A program made the translations under genes and the position numbers. Source: Lachnospiraceae bacterium (lineage in GTDB: Bacteria > Bacillota_A > Clostridia > Lachnospirales > Lachnospiraceae). Taken from it: 6,075 nucleotides of DNA. Below, piece after piece: positions 5,807-6,075 of this stretch; the stretch's first letter is position 1, and every line of letters begins with the position of its first letter. Location of the stretch: positions 1-6,075 of the forward strand of contig JAGCAV010000508.1 in NCBI GenBank assembly GCA_017652545.1. Direction: 5' to 3'. The notes beneath the pieces are model-generated. The model was not told where the DNA came from, did no database searches, and saw only the letters and a list, made by a program, of their open reading frames with translations.

Positions 5807-6075
5807 ATGAAGACAGCTGACTTCTATTATGATTTGCCAAAGGAACTGATCGCCCAGGACCCGCTGGAAGACAGAAGTGCCTCCAGACTGATGCTTCTTG
5901 ACCGGAATACCGGTGCCGTTTCACACAGCATTTTCAGGGAGATCACCCGTGAACTGCATCCCGGCGACTGCCTGGTCATCAATAATACAAAGGTGATCCC
6001 CGCCCGTCTTTATGGCGTGAAGGAAGGAACACAGGCAAAAATAGAGATCCTGCTCCTGAAACGCAGGGAAAATGA
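5807..6075 (+). CDS. queA: S-adenosylmethionine:tRNA ribosyltransferase-isomerase, N-terminal 89 residues; runs off the right edge
   Basis: QueA transfers and isomerises the ribosyl group of S-adenosylmethionine onto 7-aminomethyl-7-deazaguanine at the wobble position of GUN-anticodon tRNAs, forming epoxyqueuosine. My translation from the ATG at 5807 gives [20 protein letters not shown], then [12 protein letters not shown] at about 22-33, [20 protein letters not shown] at 51-70 and KIEILLLK at 78-85. These are the hallmark N-terminal QueA motifs, including the near-invariant LPxELIAQxP and the [10 protein letters not shown] block. The start is supported by AAAGGA at 5793-5798, 8 bases upstream, and by the promoter at 5709-5737. 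About a quarter of the usual 340-residue protein is present. In many bacteria queA is followed by tgt, which would lie outside this window. Confidence 0.97.
   Translation, partial: MKTADFYYDLPKELIAQDPLEDRSASRLMLLDRNTGAVSHSIFREITRELHPGDCLVINNTKVIPARLYGVKEGTQAKIEILLLKRREN

Noticed and set aside
5661..5924. An 87-residue minus-strand open frame across the queA start
   Set aside because: It overlaps the queA promoter and coding start in antisense and shows no recognisable features.
1..6075. Frequent GATC and GGATCC-like words through the window
   Set aside because: They fit heavy use of ATC and GAT codons at this base composition and form no regular array.

Overview
The window reads as an ordinary chromosomal stretch from a Gram-positive anaerobe of the class Clostridia, most likely close to Lachnospiraceae. 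The grounds are strong AAGGAG-type ribosome binding sites, roughly balanced base composition, and clostridial-looking versions of several proteins (a LacX-like mutarotase, a clostridial-type uridine phosphorylase, a KDPG aldolase beginning MNEVL). This placement is inference from protein style; no rRNA or other marker is present.

Eight genes lie head to tail on the minus strand and one starts divergently on the plus strand. In minus-strand transcription order they are: uridine phosphorylase (5561-4791), an NlpC/P60 peptidase with SH3-like domains and no signal peptide (4727-3666), ribulose-phosphate 3-epimerase (3617-2949), a 76-residue protein of unknown function (2924-2694), ADP-dependent NAD(P)HX dehydratase (2687-1803), a YbaK/EbsC aminoacyl-tRNA deacylase (1798-1295), a LacX-type aldose 1-epimerase homologue (1209-331), and the first 100 codons of KDPG/KHG aldolase (301 to beyond base 1). 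On the plus strand queA begins at 5807 and leaves the window at its right edge. It has a near-consensus sigma-70-type promoter at 5709-5737.

Spacing suggests transcription units. The block from rpe to ybaK is tightly packed (gaps of 24, 6 and 4 bases), and the NlpC/P60 gene lies 48 bases upstream of it. The mutarotase-aldolase pair follows after an 85-base gap that contains an inverted repeat. A promoter-like sequence just upstream of the NlpC/P60 gene could drive the block, so udp may be a separate unit. I found no convincing rho-independent terminator, tRNA, rRNA, CRISPR array, insertion sequence or riboswitch.

Functionally the genes fit housekeeping, salvage and quality control. Uridine phosphorylase releases ribose-1-phosphate. 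Rpe acts in the pentose phosphate pathway. The mutarotase and KDPG aldolase serve sugar and sugar-acid use. The NlpC/P60 enzyme is a candidate for cytoplasmic murein-peptide recycling. NnrD repairs hydrated NAD(P)H, and YbaK clears mischarged tRNA. QueA makes the queuosine precursor in tRNA. I see no evidence of a new multi-gene system. The points most worth a second look are a hairpin between the Shine-Dalgarno and start of rpe, the unknown 76-residue gene, and the signal-less peptidase.
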